DNA of 64,000 nucleotides from Oxalobacteraceae bacterium (GCA_947374865.1 CANCDR010000001.1:372001-436000), one strand, 5' to 3'. Positions 35,611 to 45,841 are shown, counted from the first letter of the stretch. Notes: generated by a model from the letters alone, not told the origin. Made by a program: numbers and translations.

Positions 35611-36117
35611 ATGCATTCATTCCATTCATTCCGTTTTGTCCGCCTGCGCCGTCACGGCTGCCTGATGCTCGCCGCGCTGGGCTTATGTTCGACGCTGCAG
35701 GCAGCGGTCGTGCCGTCGACCTTTGGCACCGTCATCGGCCATGCCTTGCTATGCTTGAACCGGATGGACGCGGGCTATTTTTATACCTACCTGAACAATG
35801 CCTTTGGCCCGCCCTACAAGCATGATGGTGGCGCTTACTGGTTCAAGACCGGCACCACGCTATGGGAAACACCGATCGCCGAGATCATGGTCAGTGACGG
35901 CCTGTCGGGCCATACCTTCATCGGCGCCGTGGCCAATGTCACGGCCGAAAAACTTGAAAGCGCGATCGGCACCGCGATGGGCATTCGCCATAGCAGCATT
36001 GATGCCTCAAGCTATCCGATGCGCCAGTCACCGGCTGGCAGCACGATCGTCTATTTTAATAAACAGGCAAAAATTTACTGCGCTACTTCACAATACCTGC
36101 TGCCGCTGATTCCCTGA
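35611..36117 (+). CDS. Unknown exported protein
   Basis: Not recognised. The 168-residue frame begins MHSFHSFRFVRLRRHGC, followed by a signal-peptide core (LMLAALGLCSTLQAAV), so the mature protein of about 130 residues should be periplasmic. Two Cys (HALLCLN and IYCATS) could form a disulfide. The domain is Gly/Tyr-rich with mixed beta character. There is no clear ribosome-binding site; an internal ATG a few codons downstream at LMLAAL is possible. Convergent with srkA. Preceded by the double-hairpin region. Confidence 0.75.
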   Translation: MHSFHSFRFVRLRRHGCLMLAALGLCSTLQAAVVPSTFGTVIGHALLCLNRMDAGYFYTYLNNAFGPPYKHDGGAYWFKTGTTLWETPIAEIMVSDGLSGHTFIGAVANVTAEKLESAIGTAMGIRHSSIDASSYPMRQSPAGSTIVYFNKQAKIYCATSQYLLPLIP

Positions 36118-36153
36118 CCGGTCAGCACAAGTTCGACTTCATGCAGTTCAACT

Positions 36154-37143
36154 TCAAGCCACCCACAGAGGCGGCGCTTCCATCAAGGCGATCTGTTCGC
36201 GCAGCTCCAGAATACGGTCTTGCCAGTAGCGCTGCGAATTAAACCAGGGGAAAGCGATCGGGAAGGCCGGATCATCCCAACGCCGCGCCAGCCAGGCCGC
36301 ATAATGAATCAGACGTAAGGTGCGCAGGGCTTCGATGAGATGCAACTCACGCACATTAAATTCGGCAAAATCTTCGTAGCCGGCCAGCAGATCGGCAAAC
36401 TGGCGCACCATCTCACTGCGCTCACCCGAGAGCAGCATCCAACAATCCTGAATCGCCGGTCCGCTGCGGCTGTCGTCAAAATCAACGAAATGCGGGCCGG
36501 CATCGGTCCACAGAATATTGCCGACATGGCAGTCACCGTGCAGCCGAATCAAGGCGACTTCACCGGCCCGCGCATAACAATGGCGCACACCGTCCAACGC
36601 CTGCTCGAGCACGCTGCGGTAGGCGGGCAGCAAATCTGCGGGAATGAAATCGTGCTGCAAAAGATAGTCGCGTGGTTCTTCACCAAAACTGGTCAGATTT
36701 AAAGCTGGCCGCGCGTGAAACGGCTGGCGCGCACCCACCGCATGAATCCGGCCGATGAAGCGACCCAGCCACTCCAGCTTGCCGGCTTGATCGAGCTCGG
36801 GGGCGCGGCCGCCATGACGGGCAAAGACGGCGAAACGGTGACCGCCGAAATGATGCAGAGTCTGCCCTTCAAAGGCAGTCGGCGGCACGACCGGGATTTC
36901 ATTCTCAACCAGTTTGGCAACGAAGGCGTGTTCTTCCAGAATAGCGGCATCAGACCAGCGCTGCGGTCGATAAAATTTGGCAATCAGCGGCGCGCCCTGC
37001 TCCATGCCGATCTGATACACGCGGTTCTCATAACTGTTCAGGGCCAGCAGGCGACCATCGCTGAATTGACCAATGCTTTCGAGCGCATCGAGGACCGTTT
37101 CAGGCGAGAGGTCGGCAAAATTTGGGCTGGCAGATGGATTCAT
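36154..37143 (-). CDS. srkA: Stress response kinase A (YihE/RdoA family)
   Basis: A 329-residue choline-kinase-fold Ser/Thr kinase. Motifs: N-terminal glycine-rich/lysine part (YENRVYQIG, LIAKFYRPQRW), catalytic loop RLHGDCHVGNILW, and metal-binding VDFDDSRSGP. Length equals SrkA (about 328). In E. coli SrkA counters MazEF-linked death and Cpx/extracytoplasmic stress. E. coli srkA is followed by dsbA; no dsbA is seen here. Divergent from the YecA-type gene 74 bp away. Confidence 0.93.
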   Translation of the reverse strand: MNPSASPNFADLSPETVLDALESIGQFSDGRLLALNSYENRVYQIGMEQGAPLIAKFYRPQRWSDAAILEEHAFVAKLVENEIPVVPPTAFEGQTLHHFGGHRFAVFARHGGRAPELDQAGKLEWLGRFIGRIHAVGARQPFHARPALNLTSFGEEPRDYLLQHDFIPADLLPAYRSVLEQALDGVRHCYARAGEVALIRLHGDCHVGNILWTDAGPHFVDFDDSRSGPAIQDCWMLLSGERSEMVRQFADLLAGYEDFAEFNVRELHLIEALRTLRLIHYAAWLARRWDDPAFPIAFPWFNSQRYWQDRILELREQIALMEAPPLWVA

Positions 37144-37217
37144 CTGTCCATTGTACGGGGCATTGGCGCAGCAAAGCGGTACACTAGTCGCTTACTTTTA
37201 TTTAGCGGATCAATATC

Positions 37218-37910
37218 ATGCATCTCGACGAACCTCTCTCCGATAAAGAATTTCAGGAACTCGACCAGTTTCTGCTGTCCGACCGTTGTGCCGAAGATGG
37301 CATGACCATGGACACCCTGCATGGCTACATGACCGCACTCGTCATCGGGCCGCAGGAAATCAGCATGGCCGAATGGCTGCCAGAGGTCTGGGGCGCCGAT
37401 CCGGCCAAGGCGCCGGTATTTAAAAACGCCAAGGAAATGGAGCGCATCACCGGTCTGATGGCGCGCTTCATGAACGAAATTGCCATTATTTTCGAAGTCG
37501 CTCCCAAGGAATTTGAACCGCTGTACTGCACCCACGAGTGGGAAGGCAAAGAACTACTCGATGGTGAAGCCTGGGCCTGGGGCTTTTGTCTGGGAATGGA
37601 TTTACGTCCTGACTTATGGCAAGCCATCCAGGATTCGCCACTAGCACCACTGATGCGCTCGATTTACTTATTAGGCGCTGAAGAAATCGAAGAAGAAGAC
37701 ATGGTGCTGGTGGATGATCCGGTCAAGCGCGACAAACTGGCGATCGAAATCGAAGCGGCGATGACGGATATTCATAAGTTCTGGGCCCCCCTGCGTAAGT
37801 CGGCAGTGACCCCGATTCAGCGCGAGGCACCCAAAGTGGGACGCAATGATGACTGCCCCTGCGGCAGTGGCAAAAAACATAAGAAATGTTGTGGTGCCGA
37901 AGCCGACTGA
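37218..37910 (+). CDS. YecA/UPF0149 family protein with SEC-C zinc motif
   Basis: A 230-residue cytoplasmic protein. The helical UPF0149 domain (about 1-180: [43 protein letters not shown]) is followed by the zinc-binding SEC-C motif [14 protein letters not shown] at the C-terminus, as at the end of SecA. In E. coli YecA binds ribosomes or SecA-related machinery. Start ATG at 37218 has a weak site (GCGGAT). Confidence 0.92.
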   Translation: MHLDEPLSDKEFQELDQFLLSDRCAEDGMTMDTLHGYMTALVIGPQEISMAEWLPEVWGADPAKAPVFKNAKEMERITGLMARFMNEIAIIFEVAPKEFEPLYCTHEWEGKELLDGEAWAWGFCLGMDLRPDLWQAIQDSPLAPLMRSIYLLGAEEIEEEDMVLVDDPVKRDKLAIEIEAAMTDIHKFWAPLRKSAVTPIQREAPKVGRNDDCPCGSGKKHKKCCGAEAD

Positions 37911-38106
37911 GTGACGTTAAATTCCCTGAGGCGGGATAATCTTCTTGTCTGATTGATCATTTTTAGTCGACTTACGCCACCTATTTAAAGTAGTTTGTGC
38001 AAATAAGTCCCGGTTTGATGGCATTTTTCGCCATCTGGGCTCAAGTAAGGGTTTACGCGACCGATAATGTTAGGAATAGAAGACCATTAATGGATCAAGG
38101 ACACCC

Positions 38107-38787
38107 ATGAATATCATTTCCAATGCACTGACAGCGAGCCAGACGCCGGGCAGCCCAGGCTTGCGCGGCCCACAAGGCAATGGCGGCGATGCGGATGGTG
38201 ATGGCGATGGCAGCGGTGCCAGCCGCTTAGGTAAAGGTCGCGGCCAGGGTGGCCAGATTCAGCAGGCGATCGTGCAGGCATTTCAGAGTCTGGGCTTAAA
38301 CATGCCTTCGCAAGTCAATAGCGCGTCAGCGTCGAACGCCAGCTCGGGTTCTACCAACAGCGATGGCAATACAGAAGGCTCGGCCGCCGATACGACCAGT
38401 CTGCAAAACGATATGCGGCAATTCATGCACACACTGTTTCAGGCGCTCAAGGGCGAATCCGGCACGGACAGCAGCGGCAATGCGAGCGCTGGTAACAGTC
38501 AATCGGGTGGTCAATCGGGCCCGCGCAAGGCGCATTTTGCTGCCGATCTGAGTAAATTGATTTCGCAGACCGGCAATGGCAATGCGCCCTCAGATTTACA
38601 AAGCGCCTTTGCCAAACTCATGCAAGACATGCAAGCGACCAACGCCGCAGGCAGCGGCACACCAGGCGGCAAAGCCGATGCAACGTCAACGACCTTGCAG
38701 GGATTTTTGAATCAGCTGCAGCAGAACCTCGGCTATGGCACGAGCAGCCTGCCTGCGACTGGCAATCTGATCAGTACACAAGTTTAA
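38107..38787 (+). CDS. Cys-free Gly/Ser/Asn/Gln-rich protein of unknown function
   Basis: A 226-residue protein, strongly biased: Gly, Ser, Asn, Gln, Asp and Ala dominate, there is no Cys and almost no aromatic residue. A Gly/Asp run (NGGDADGDGDGSGAS) in the first 40 residues is followed by three short amphipathic helices (IQQAIVQAFQSLGLNMP; LQNDMRQFMHTLFQALKGE; LQSAFAKLMQDMQ) separated by Ser/Gly linkers, and a C-terminal helix TLQGFLNQLQQNLGYG. No signal peptide. AAGGA 7 nt before the ATG supports it. This pattern resembles harpins and other heat-stable secreted proteins, but I see no type III secretion genes in the window. It could also be a lineage-specific scaffold protein. Confidence 0.75.
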   Translation: MNIISNALTASQTPGSPGLRGPQGNGGDADGDGDGSGASRLGKGRGQGGQIQQAIVQAFQSLGLNMPSQVNSASASNASSGSTNSDGNTEGSAADTTSLQNDMRQFMHTLFQALKGESGTDSSGNASAGNSQSGGQSGPRKAHFAADLSKLISQTGNGNAPSDLQSAFAKLMQDMQATNAAGSGTPGGKADATSTTLQGFLNQLQQNLGYGTSSLPATGNLISTQV

Positions 38788-38842
38788 ACCCCATCCAAGT
38801 TCGACAGCACCGCTTGTACAGCGCTGTCGAGCGCACTGCGGC

Positions 38843-39430
38843 TTAGAGTTTGATGAAATGCTCGCGGTAGTACTTGAGCTCTTCAATCGATTCCAGAATA
38901 TCGGCCAAAGCGGTGTGCTTCTGGTGCTTCTTGAAACCGGACGCCAATTCAGGCTTCCAGCGTTTGCACAATTCTTTCAAGGTCGACACGTCGAGATTCC
39001 GGTAATGGAAAAACGACTCCAGCTTGGGCATCCCGCGCGCCATAAACCGGCGATCCTGACAAATCGTATTCCCGCACATGGGCGATTTACCCGCCGGGAC
39101 AAAATGACGCAGAAAATCGATGGTAGCCTGTTCGGCATCCGCTTCTGTGACCGTTGAGGCCTTGACGCGCTCGATCAGACCGGAACGTCCGTGGGTACCC
39201 TTGTTCCAGTTATCCATCTTGTCGAGCACTTCGTCTGACTGATGAATCGCCAGTACCGGTCCCTCGGCAAGGATGTTTAAATGCAGATCGGTGACCACCA
39301 CGGCGACCTCGATAATGAGGTCCTTGGCGGGGTCCAGACCGGTCATTTCCATGTCCACCCAGATCAGGTTGAATTCATTCGGACGCGTCGCTGCGCTGGC
39401 AATTGAGCTTTGTTCGGGTGCTTGTGACAT
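38843..39430 (-). CDS. orn: Oligoribonuclease
   Basis: A 195-residue DEDDh 3'-5' exoribonuclease that degrades di- to pentanucleotides, including pGpG from cyclic-di-GMP breakdown. Motifs: [30 protein letters not shown], and the final [14 protein letters not shown] with the catalytic His/Asp. N-terminal extension of about 15 residues relative to E. coli. Divergent from the M48 protease gene with only 45 bp between starts. Confidence 0.97.
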   Translation of the reverse strand: MSQAPEQSSIASAATRPNEFNLIWVDMEMTGLDPAKDLIIEVAVVVTDLHLNILAEGPVLAIHQSDEVLDKMDNWNKGTHGRSGLIERVKASTVTEADAEQATIDFLRHFVPAGKSPMCGNTICQDRRFMARGMPKLESFFHYRNLDVSTLKELCKRWKPELASGFKKHQKHTALADILESIEELKYYREHFIKL

Positions 39431-39475
39431 AATTTGATTTTCCTCGGTAGTTCGCTATTTTCTCACAGGCTCAGC

Positions 39476-40741
39476 ATGTCATCATTGTCGTTTTCGGTTC
39501 TGTTCGTCGGTTTCATCCTTGCGACCCTGTTATTGCGCTTCTGGCTTGGCTCGCGCCATATCCGCCATATCCTCGCTAACAGAGATGCCGTACCGGCCCA
39601 GTTCGCAGAAAAAATTACTCTCGCAGCGCATCAGAAGGCCGCTGATTATAGCGTCGCCAAAAGTAAATTCGGCTTGCTCATGACGCTCGTCGGCAGCGCC
39701 ACCTTGATCGGTTTTACGCTACTGGGCGGCCTGCAATGGATCGCCGTGGCGGTGCTGGGTCAGACCGGGCCGGGCATGGGCTATCAGATGGGCCTGATGG
39801 TCGCCTTCACGCTCATCTCCAGCGCTATCGATCTGCCGTTTGATTACTACAAACAGTTTGTGCTCGAACAGCGCTTTGGCTTTAACAAAATGCGCCCCGG
39901 CCTGTTTTTTGTCGACATCATCAAAGGTACGCTCATCGGTGCGCTCATCGGTCTGCCGCTCTTGTGGGTCATCCTGAGTCTGATGGAAAAATCCGGCGAT
40001 CTGTGGTGGGTCTACGCTTGGCTGGTCTTTTCGGGCTTTCAGCTGCTCATGCTGGTGCTCTATCCGTCCGTGATAGCACCGCTGTTTAATAAATTTACGC
40101 CGCTTGAAGATGCCAGTCTGCGTGAGCGGATTGAAAACCTCATGCACCGGGTCGGCTTTGCATCGAGCGGCTTGTTTGTGATGGATGGCTCCAAACGCAG
40201 TGCGCACGGCAATGCCTATTTTTCCGGCTTTGGCAGTCAAAAACGCATCGTCTTTTTTGACACCCTGTTAGCGCGTCTTTCTCCGACTGAAATCGAAGCC
40301 GTGCTCGCGCATGAGCTAGGGCACTTCAAACTTAAACATATCGTCAAGCGTATCGTGATGATGTTTATTCTCTCGCTCGGTTTTCTGGCGCTGCTGGGTT
40401 ATCTGAAAACCAAACTCTGGTTCTACACCGGTCTGGGCGTCGACCCCATGATCGGTGCGGGTAATGATGCCATGGCGCTGCTGCTGTTCATGCTCGCGCT
40501 GCCGGTATTTACGTTTGTGTTTTCGCCGCTCACGTCGATTAGCTCGCGCAAACACGAGTTCGAAGCCGACGCCTTTGCCGCGCAACACACCAAGGCACAG
40601 GATCTGGTGGCTGCGCTGGTCAAGCTGTATGAAGACAATGCCTCCACCTTAACGCCAGATCCGCTGCATTCGGCTTTCTACGACTCCCATCCGCCGGCGA
40701 CACTGCGGATTAATAAACTGCTAGCTTCGGCCGCCGCATGA
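39476..40741 (+). CDS. M48 family integral-membrane metallopeptidase (Ste24/CAAX-protease-like)
   Basis: A 421-residue membrane protease. Hydrophobic helices at about residues 5-25, 60-85, 95-120, 150-175, 180-205, 290-310 and 330-355. Zinc site HELGH in VLAHELGHFKLKH near residue 278, and the third ligand Glu in RKHEFEADAFA near residue 360. C-terminal STLTPDPLHSAFYDSHPP is typical of the Ste24 branch. I chose ATG 39476 over the upstream in-frame codon because it gives the standard N-terminus. The stop overlaps the next ATG (ATGA), so it is coupled to the pterin dehydratase. Confidence 0.93.
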   Translation: MSSLSFSVLFVGFILATLLLRFWLGSRHIRHILANRDAVPAQFAEKITLAAHQKAADYSVAKSKFGLLMTLVGSATLIGFTLLGGLQWIAVAVLGQTGPGMGYQMGLMVAFTLISSAIDLPFDYYKQFVLEQRFGFNKMRPGLFFVDIIKGTLIGALIGLPLLWVILSLMEKSGDLWWVYAWLVFSGFQLLMLVLYPSVIAPLFNKFTPLEDASLRERIENLMHRVGFASSGLFVMDGSKRSAHGNAYFSGFGSQKRIVFFDTLLARLSPTEIEAVLAHELGHFKLKHIVKRIVMMFILSLGFLALLGYLKTKLWFYTGLGVDPMIGAGNDAMALLLFMLALPVFTFVFSPLTSISSRKHEFEADAFAAQHTKAQDLVAALVKLYEDNASTLTPDPLHSAFYDSHPPATLRINKLLASAAA

Positions 40742-41121
40742 AGCTGCCGACACCTCTGGAACTGCTGGGACAGAATTGTCGTCCGCTCAAAGATGCCCTG
40801 ACACAGGCGCAGATCGATGCCATGCTGCCGGCCTTCATTGGCTGGACGCAGGGGCAAAATTCACTGCAGCAGCAGATCAGCAAGACCTATCGTTTCAAGG
40901 ATTATTATGAAACGCTGGCCTTCATTAATGCCATCGCCTACACCATCCATGCACAGGATCATCATCCCGATCTGCACGTGGGCTACCAACAGTGCACGGT
41001 GTGTTTTCATACGCATTCGGTCAATGCCGGCAAGGGCGGTATTTCGACCAACGATTTTATCTGCGCGGCCAAGATCGATGCTATTTTTGAGCAGACCTTC
41101 TGCGCAGCGCGGGCCTGTTGA
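40738..41121 (+). CDS. phhB: Pterin-4a-carbinolamine dehydratase
   Basis: A 127-residue PCD fold enzyme that recycles tetrahydrobiopterin carbinolamine after aromatic amino-acid hydroxylation. Signature [18 protein letters not shown] holds the three catalytic His, followed by [23 protein letters not shown]. The start overlaps the M48 protease stop and its own stop overlaps the rsgA TTG. No phenylalanine hydroxylase is in the window, so the partner lies elsewhere; such genes sit in the same place in many Burkholderiales. Confidence 0.95.
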   Translation: MKLPTPLELLGQNCRPLKDALTQAQIDAMLPAFIGWTQGQNSLQQQISKTYRFKDYYETLAFINAIAYTIHAQDHHPDLHVGYQQCTVCFHTHSVNAGKGGISTNDFICAAKIDAIFEQTFCAARAC

Positions 41122-42020
41122 GCGCCGCCAAAGCGCTCTTTAGCGCCACCGTGATCGCGGCCCATGGCCGGCATTACCTGGCCCAGGCCGGCGATCAAAA
41201 ACTGCAGTGCGTTACCCGCGGCAAAAAAACCGATGTCGCGGTCGGCGATCTGGTCAATCTCTTGTCCACGTCGGCCAATCAGGCCGTCATCGAATCGATC
41301 AGCGAACGGTCGACCCTGCTCTACCGCTCAGACCAATATAAATCCAAACTACTGGCCGCCAATCTGACCCAGCTGTTTATCGTGGTAGCCACCGAACCGG
41401 CCTTTTCTGACGATTTGATTTCACGCGCCTTGGTCGCTTCCGAAGCAGCCGGGATTCGCGCGCACATCGTTCTCAACAAGATCGACGTCACGGCATCACT
41501 GGCCAGAACGCGTGAACGGATTGCCGTCTATGCCAGGCTCGGTTATCCGGTGCATGAAGTCTCGGCCCAGGCCGCACCCGAGCATGCGGTGGCGACCCTG
41601 CTGCCGATCCTGCGCGGCGAATCGACCATCCTGATCGGTCAGTCGGGTATGGGCAAGTCCTCGCTGATTAACCTCATCATTCCGGATGCCGACATCGCGG
41701 TGCGCGAAATCTCCGCCGCGCTCGACACCGGCAAGCACACCACGACCTTCACGCGGCTGTATCAGATCGAAGGCGGTACTTCGATCATTGATTCACCGGG
41801 CTTTCAGGAATTCGGCCTCTATCATCTCTCCGAAGGCATGCTCGAGCGTGCCTTTCGCGAATTCGCACCCTGTCTAGGTCAATGCAAATTCTACAATTGT
41901 CACCACCTCAATGAACCCGCCTGCGCTGTCCTGGATGCCGTCCAATCCGGCACGATCGCCCCGCACCGGCATGCGCTCTACCGCCAGTTAGTCCATGAAT
42001 CCTCGCAGGTTTTGTATTAA
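41118..42020 (+). CDS. rsgA: Ribosome small-subunit-dependent GTPase A
   Basis: A 300-residue circularly permuted GTPase acting in late 30S assembly. Visible: OB-fold N-terminus (residues about 20-90), G4 NKID, then G1 [10 protein letters not shown]2 with HTTTF, G3 DSPGF, and the C-terminal zinc motif [21 protein letters not shown] is the likely start, overlapping the previous TGA. The gene closes a coupled three-gene unit (protease, pterin dehydratase, GTPase). Confidence 0.95.
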   Translation: MSAAKALFSATVIAAHGRHYLAQAGDQKLQCVTRGKKTDVAVGDLVNLLSTSANQAVIESISERSTLLYRSDQYKSKLLAANLTQLFIVVATEPAFSDDLISRALVASEAAGIRAHIVLNKIDVTASLARTRERIAVYARLGYPVHEVSAQAAPEHAVATLLPILRGESTILIGQSGMGKSSLINLIIPDADIAVREISAALDTGKHTTTFTRLYQIEGGTSIIDSPGFQEFGLYHLSEGMLERAFREFAPCLGQCKFYNCHHLNEPACAVLDAVQSGTIAPHRHALYRQLVHESSQVLY

Positions 42021-42044
42021 ATCGCGCAAAAATTCAGCGCATCC

Positions 42045-42076
42045 GTAGGGTGTGCACAGCCCTTCGTGCACATGCC
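42045..42076. repeat. Possible intergenic repeat with hairpin
   Basis: CGTAGGGTG, then TGTGCAC (42052-42058) and GTGCACA (42066-42072) around a 7-nt loop. This resembles the GTAGGGTGGGCAC/GTGCCCAC type of dispersed intergenic repeat I recall from many proteobacterial and cyanobacterial genomes. Only one copy is visible here. Confidence 0.45.
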
Positions 42077-42099
42077 AACACCTCCGCCTCAAGTTAGCC

Positions 42100-42128
42100 T
42101 TAATTTTTATCATTAAATCCCTTATAAT
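42100..42128 (+). promoter_or_regulatory. Probable sigma-70 promoter for argF
   Basis: Perfect -10 TATAAT at 42123-42128, 53 bp before the argF ATG. The -35 region (TTAATT at 17 bp spacing) is weak, so an activator or the A/T-rich upstream sequence may help. Confidence 0.5.
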
Positions 42129-42180
42129 TGAACGGCTTATACACTTCGGCGGCAGGCATCCCTAGCCGCTGTTTTCATTT

Positions 42181-43092
42181 ATGGCTATCAAACATTACCT
42201 GCAGATTTCCGACTTTACGCTCGACGAATACGCGTACGTCATCGAACGCGCGCGGCTGATTAAAGATCGCTTCAAGCGCTACGAGCCGTATCACCCGCTG
42301 ATGGACCGCACGCTGGTGATGGTGTTTGAAAAAAATTCCACCCGTACCCGACTCTCGTTCGAAGCCGGCATGCACCAGCTTGGCGGCGCCGCCATCTACC
42401 TCAATACCCGCGACAGCCAACTCGGCCGCGGCGAGCCGGTAGAAGATGCGGGCCAGGTTATTTCACGCATGTGCGACGTCATCATGATCCGCACCTTCGG
42501 CCAGGACATCATCGAACGCTTCGCTGCCCATTCGCGTGTGCCGGTGATTAACGGCCTGACCAATGAGCATCATCCGTGTCAGATTCTGGCCGATATCTTC
42601 ACCTATATCGAACATCGCGGCGCCATCGCCGGCAAGACCGTGGCCTGGATTGGCGATGCTAACAACATGCTCTATTCATGGCTGCAAGCCGCGCATATTT
42701 TCGGCTTCCACCTCAATGTGTCGACCCCCAAGGGCTACGACCTGGATCCGAGCTTGGTCGCCGCTGATAATCACCATTACACTTTGTTTAGTAATCCAGC
42801 CGATGCCTGTGTGGATGCCGATCTGGTCAATACCGACGTCTGGACCAGCATGGGTTACGAAGCCGAAAACGCAGCCCGTCTCAAGGCCTTCGATGGCTGG
42901 ATCGTCGATGCGGCCAAGATGGCGCGCGCAAGACCCGACGCGCTGTTTATGCATTGTCTGCCGGCCCATCGCGGTGAAGAAGTCGCTGCCGAGGTGATCG
43001 ACGGACCGCAATCTGTGGTCTGGGACGAAGCCGAAAATCGTCTGCACGTCCAAAAGGCACTGCTGGAATATCTGGTACTCGGTCGCCTGTAG
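42181..43092 (+). CDS. argF: Ornithine carbamoyltransferase
   Basis: A 303-residue enzyme making citrulline from ornithine and carbamoyl phosphate. Motifs: FEKNSTRTRLSFE (carbamoyl phosphate), NEHHPCQILADI, and MHCLPAHRGEEV for ornithine. Start ATG has no strong ribosome-binding site. argG follows after 55 bp, so citrulline passes straight to argininosuccinate synthesis. Confidence 0.97.
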   Translation: MAIKHYLQISDFTLDEYAYVIERARLIKDRFKRYEPYHPLMDRTLVMVFEKNSTRTRLSFEAGMHQLGGAAIYLNTRDSQLGRGEPVEDAGQVISRMCDVIMIRTFGQDIIERFAAHSRVPVINGLTNEHHPCQILADIFTYIEHRGAIAGKTVAWIGDANNMLYSWLQAAHIFGFHLNVSTPKGYDLDPSLVAADNHHYTLFSNPADACVDADLVNTDVWTSMGYEAENAARLKAFDGWIVDAAKMARARPDALFMHCLPAHRGEEVAAEVIDGPQSVVWDEAENRLHVQKALLEYLVLGRL

Positions 43093-43147
43093 GCGCACCT
43101 CAATAGCTGCCTCCCGAATTTTTGACATTTTTGATGGAAATTAAATC

Positions 43148-44380
43148 ATGAGCGATACCAAAAAAGTCGTCCTCGCCTACTCCGGCGGCCTCGATACCTC
43201 CGTGATCCTGAAATGGTTACAAGATAATTATCAGTGCGAAATCGTCACCTATACCGCCGATCTGGGCCAGGGCGAAGAGCTCGAACCGGCACGCCAGAAG
43301 GCGCTCAAATTCGGCATCAAGCCGGAAAATATTTTCATCGATGATGTGCGCGAAGAATTCGTGCGGGATTTTGTGTTTCCCATGTTTCGCGCCAATACCG
43401 TCTACGAAGGCGAGTACCTTCTCGGCACCTCCATCGCCCGGCCGCTGATCGCCAAGCGCCTCATCGACATCGCTCGCCAGACCGGCGCCGATACCATCTC
43501 GCATGGCGCAACAGGTAAGGGTAACGATCAAGTCCGTTTTGAACTGGGTGCCTATGCGCTGATGCCGAACGTGAAAGTCATCGCCCCATGGCGCGAATGG
43601 GACCTGCTCTCGCGTGAAAAATTGCTGCAATACGCGCAAGATGCCGGCATTGAAATCGACATGAAGCACAAGAACGGTGGCGCGCCCTACTCGATGGATG
43701 CCAATCTGCTGCACATCAGCTTCGAAGGCCGGCATCTAGAAAATCCGAGTGCCGAAGCCGAAGAAACCATGTGGCGCTGGACCGTTAGTCCAGAAGCCGC
43801 GCCGGACCAAGCCGAATATCTCGACATCGAATACGAACACGGCGACATCGTTGCCCTCAACGGCAAGCGCATGATGGCTGCGGAAGTGCTTACCGAACTC
43901 AATCGTCTGGGCGGTAAACACGGCATCGGCCGACTTGATCTGGTAGAAAACCGCTACGTCGGCATGAAGTCGCGCGGCTGCTATGAAACACCGGGCGGCA
44001 CCATCATGCTGCGCGCGCATCGGGCGATCGAATCGATCACCCTCGACCGTGAAGTCGCGCATCTCAAGGATGATCTGATGCCGCGTTATGCCTCACTGAT
44101 TTATAACGGTTATTGGTGGTCGCCAGAACGTGTGGCCTTACAGACCCTGATCGACCATACCCAGCACGGCGTCAATGGCTGGGTCCGTCTCAAGCTCTAC
44201 AAAGGCAACGTCATCACCGTGTCGCGCGATTCCAAAACCGACTCGCTGTTTGATATGAAGATCTCCACCTTCGACGAAGATGGCGGCGCTTATAACCAAG
44301 CCGATGCTGGCGGCTTCATCAAACTCAATGCCTTGCGTATGCGGATCGCCGCGATCGCCAAAGCCAAACGCGGAAATTAA
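43148..44380 (+). CDS. argG: Argininosuccinate synthase
   Basis: A 410-residue ATP-dependent enzyme joining citrulline and aspartate. PP-loop [16 protein letters not shown] at residues 9-24; later motifs [13 protein letters not shown] and ETPGG are characteristic. Length is standard. It is cotranscribed with argF and ends at a terminator at 44404. Confidence 0.98.
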   Translation: MSDTKKVVLAYSGGLDTSVILKWLQDNYQCEIVTYTADLGQGEELEPARQKALKFGIKPENIFIDDVREEFVRDFVFPMFRANTVYEGEYLLGTSIARPLIAKRLIDIARQTGADTISHGATGKGNDQVRFELGAYALMPNVKVIAPWREWDLLSREKLLQYAQDAGIEIDMKHKNGGAPYSMDANLLHISFEGRHLENPSAEAEETMWRWTVSPEAAPDQAEYLDIEYEHGDIVALNGKRMMAAEVLTELNRLGGKHGIGRLDLVENRYVGMKSRGCYETPGGTIMLRAHRAIESITLDREVAHLKDDLMPRYASLIYNGYWWSPERVALQTLIDHTQHGVNGWVRLKLYKGNVITVSRDSKTDSLFDMKISTFDEDGGAYNQADAGGFIKLNALRMRIAAIAKAKRGN

Positions 44381-44403
44381 TTCTCCGTCCATGTTCATCC
44401 AAG

Positions 44404-44436
44404 CCGCGCCCTGCACTTTGGCGCGGTGATTTTTTA
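44404..44436 (+). terminator. Intrinsic terminator after argG
   Basis: CCGCGCC (44404-44410) and GGCGCGG (44420-44426) with a 9-nt loop, then TGA and TTTTTT. It ends the argFG transcript just before the ppnP ribosome-binding site (AGGAG at 44440). Confidence 0.85.
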
Positions 44437-44452
44437 TTCAGGAGTTATCCAG

Positions 44453-44764
44453 ATGAGTACACAATTCGATGCCGTATCGGTAGTCAAAAAAGGCAATGTT
44501 TTTTTCGACGGCAAATGCGTTTCGCATTCCGTGCTGTTTGCTAATGGCACGCGCAAGACGGTTGGGGTGATCTTGCCATCGACCCTGACCTTTAACATCG
44601 GCGCACCAGAGACCATGGAAATTGTCGACGGCAGTTGTACCGTCAGTATCGCCGGCGGTGAGAAAGTCGCCTATGCCGGTGGCCAGCAATTTTCGGTCGC
44701 AGCCAATTCGTCGTTTGAGATTGAAGCGCACACGCCGGTGCACTACGTTTGCCACTTCGGCTAA
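44453..44764 (+). CDS. ppnP: Pyrimidine/purine nucleoside phosphorylase (DUF1255)
   Basis: A 103-residue single-domain cupin with YVCHFG C-terminus and [22 protein letters not shown] core, the pattern of PpnP/YaiE. It phosphorolyses nucleosides of broad specificity. AGGAG 8 nt before the ATG fixes the start. It follows a terminator, so it probably has its own promoter or reads through from argG at low level. Convergent with murB. Confidence 0.93.
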   Translation: MSTQFDAVSVVKKGNVFFDGKCVSHSVLFANGTRKTVGVILPSTLTFNIGAPETMEIVDGSCTVSIAGGEKVAYAGGQQFSVAANSSFEIEAHTPVHYVCHFG

Positions 44765-44812
44765 ATTGACACATGACTGATCGCGCTGCGCTGAATCATC
44801 AGCGCCGATCGA

Positions 44813-45841
44813 TTAAATAAACACCGGTTCGGCTTCCAATGCGACGCCGAACCGCCCGCTGACATCCGCCGAAATCGCCTGCGCCAAGGCGACAATATCG
44901 GCACCATGCGCACCGCCACGATTGACCAACACCAGCGCCTGCTTTTCATACACGCCCGCCGCACCGAGGGACTTACCCTTCCAGCCACATTGATCGATCA
45001 GCCAGCCTGCTGCCAGCTTGTAGCGCCCATCCGGCTGCACGTAGCTCACCAGCTGCGGAAACTTGCCCAGTAAATCATCACGCTGGGCTGCATCCACCAG
45101 CGGATTCTTGAAAAAACTGCCCGCATTACCGATCACAGCCGGATCGGGTAATTTGCGTGAGCGAATAGCGATCACCGCATCGCTAATCTGCCGCGCTGAT
45201 GGCTGCGTGATTGCGCGCGCCGCCAGTTCTTGCGCCACATCGGCATAGCGGGTATTGGCCAGCCATGCCTTGGGGAGCGAAAACGTCACATCAACGATCA
45301 CGGCCTGATCGCGCAAGCGGTGTTTGAAGACGCTGTCGCGGTAGGCAAATTCACAGGCGACGTTATCGAGCGTAGTCATCTCGCCGGTAGAAAAATCAAA
45401 CATCCGTACTTCGTTGATCAGCTCACGCACCTCGACACCGTAGGCGCCGATATTCTGAATCGGTGCAGCGCCCACACTACCCGGAATCAGCGACAGGTTC
45501 TCCAGCCCAGCATAGCCTTGCGCTAAGGTCCACAGTACCAGCCCATGCCAGCTTTCGCCAGCAGCAGCCCGCACATGGACGGCAGTGGCATCTTCACCAA
45601 CGACCTCGATACCGCCATTCTGCATATGCAGCACTAACCCAGCGAAATCGCGCGTGAGTAGGATATTGCTTCCGCCTCCGAGCACCAGACGCGGCATGGC
45701 TGACCACAGCGGATCAAGCCGCACCGCCTGTAGCAGTGCGATATCGGTGACTTTCAGATAAGCCGCCGCATTGGCGACCACACCGAAGGTGTTCTTGTCA
45801 TTGAGCGCGACCTGGTGCGCGATAGGGAGAATGGTATGCAT
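44813..45841 (-). CDS. murB: UDP-N-acetylenolpyruvoylglucosamine reductase
   Basis: A 342-residue FAD flavoenzyme making UDP-N-acetylmuramate. Motifs: GGGSNILLTRDF and IPGSVGAAPIQNIGAYGVE (FAD binding), YRDSVFK, active-site Ser in GNAGSFFKNP, and C-terminal Glu near EAEPVFI. Type I MurB length. Convergent with ppnP, divergent from yajQ. Confidence 0.97.
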   Translation of the reverse strand: MHTILPIAHQVALNDKNTFGVVANAAAYLKVTDIALLQAVRLDPLWSAMPRLVLGGGSNILLTRDFAGLVLHMQNGGIEVVGEDATAVHVRAAAGESWHGLVLWTLAQGYAGLENLSLIPGSVGAAPIQNIGAYGVEVRELINEVRMFDFSTGEMTTLDNVACEFAYRDSVFKHRLRDQAVIVDVTFSLPKAWLANTRYADVAQELAARAITQPSARQISDAVIAIRSRKLPDPAVIGNAGSFFKNPLVDAAQRDDLLGKFPQLVSYVQPDGRYKLAAGWLIDQCGWKGKSLGAAGVYEKQALVLVNRGGAHGADIVALAQAISADVSGRFGVALEAEPVFI

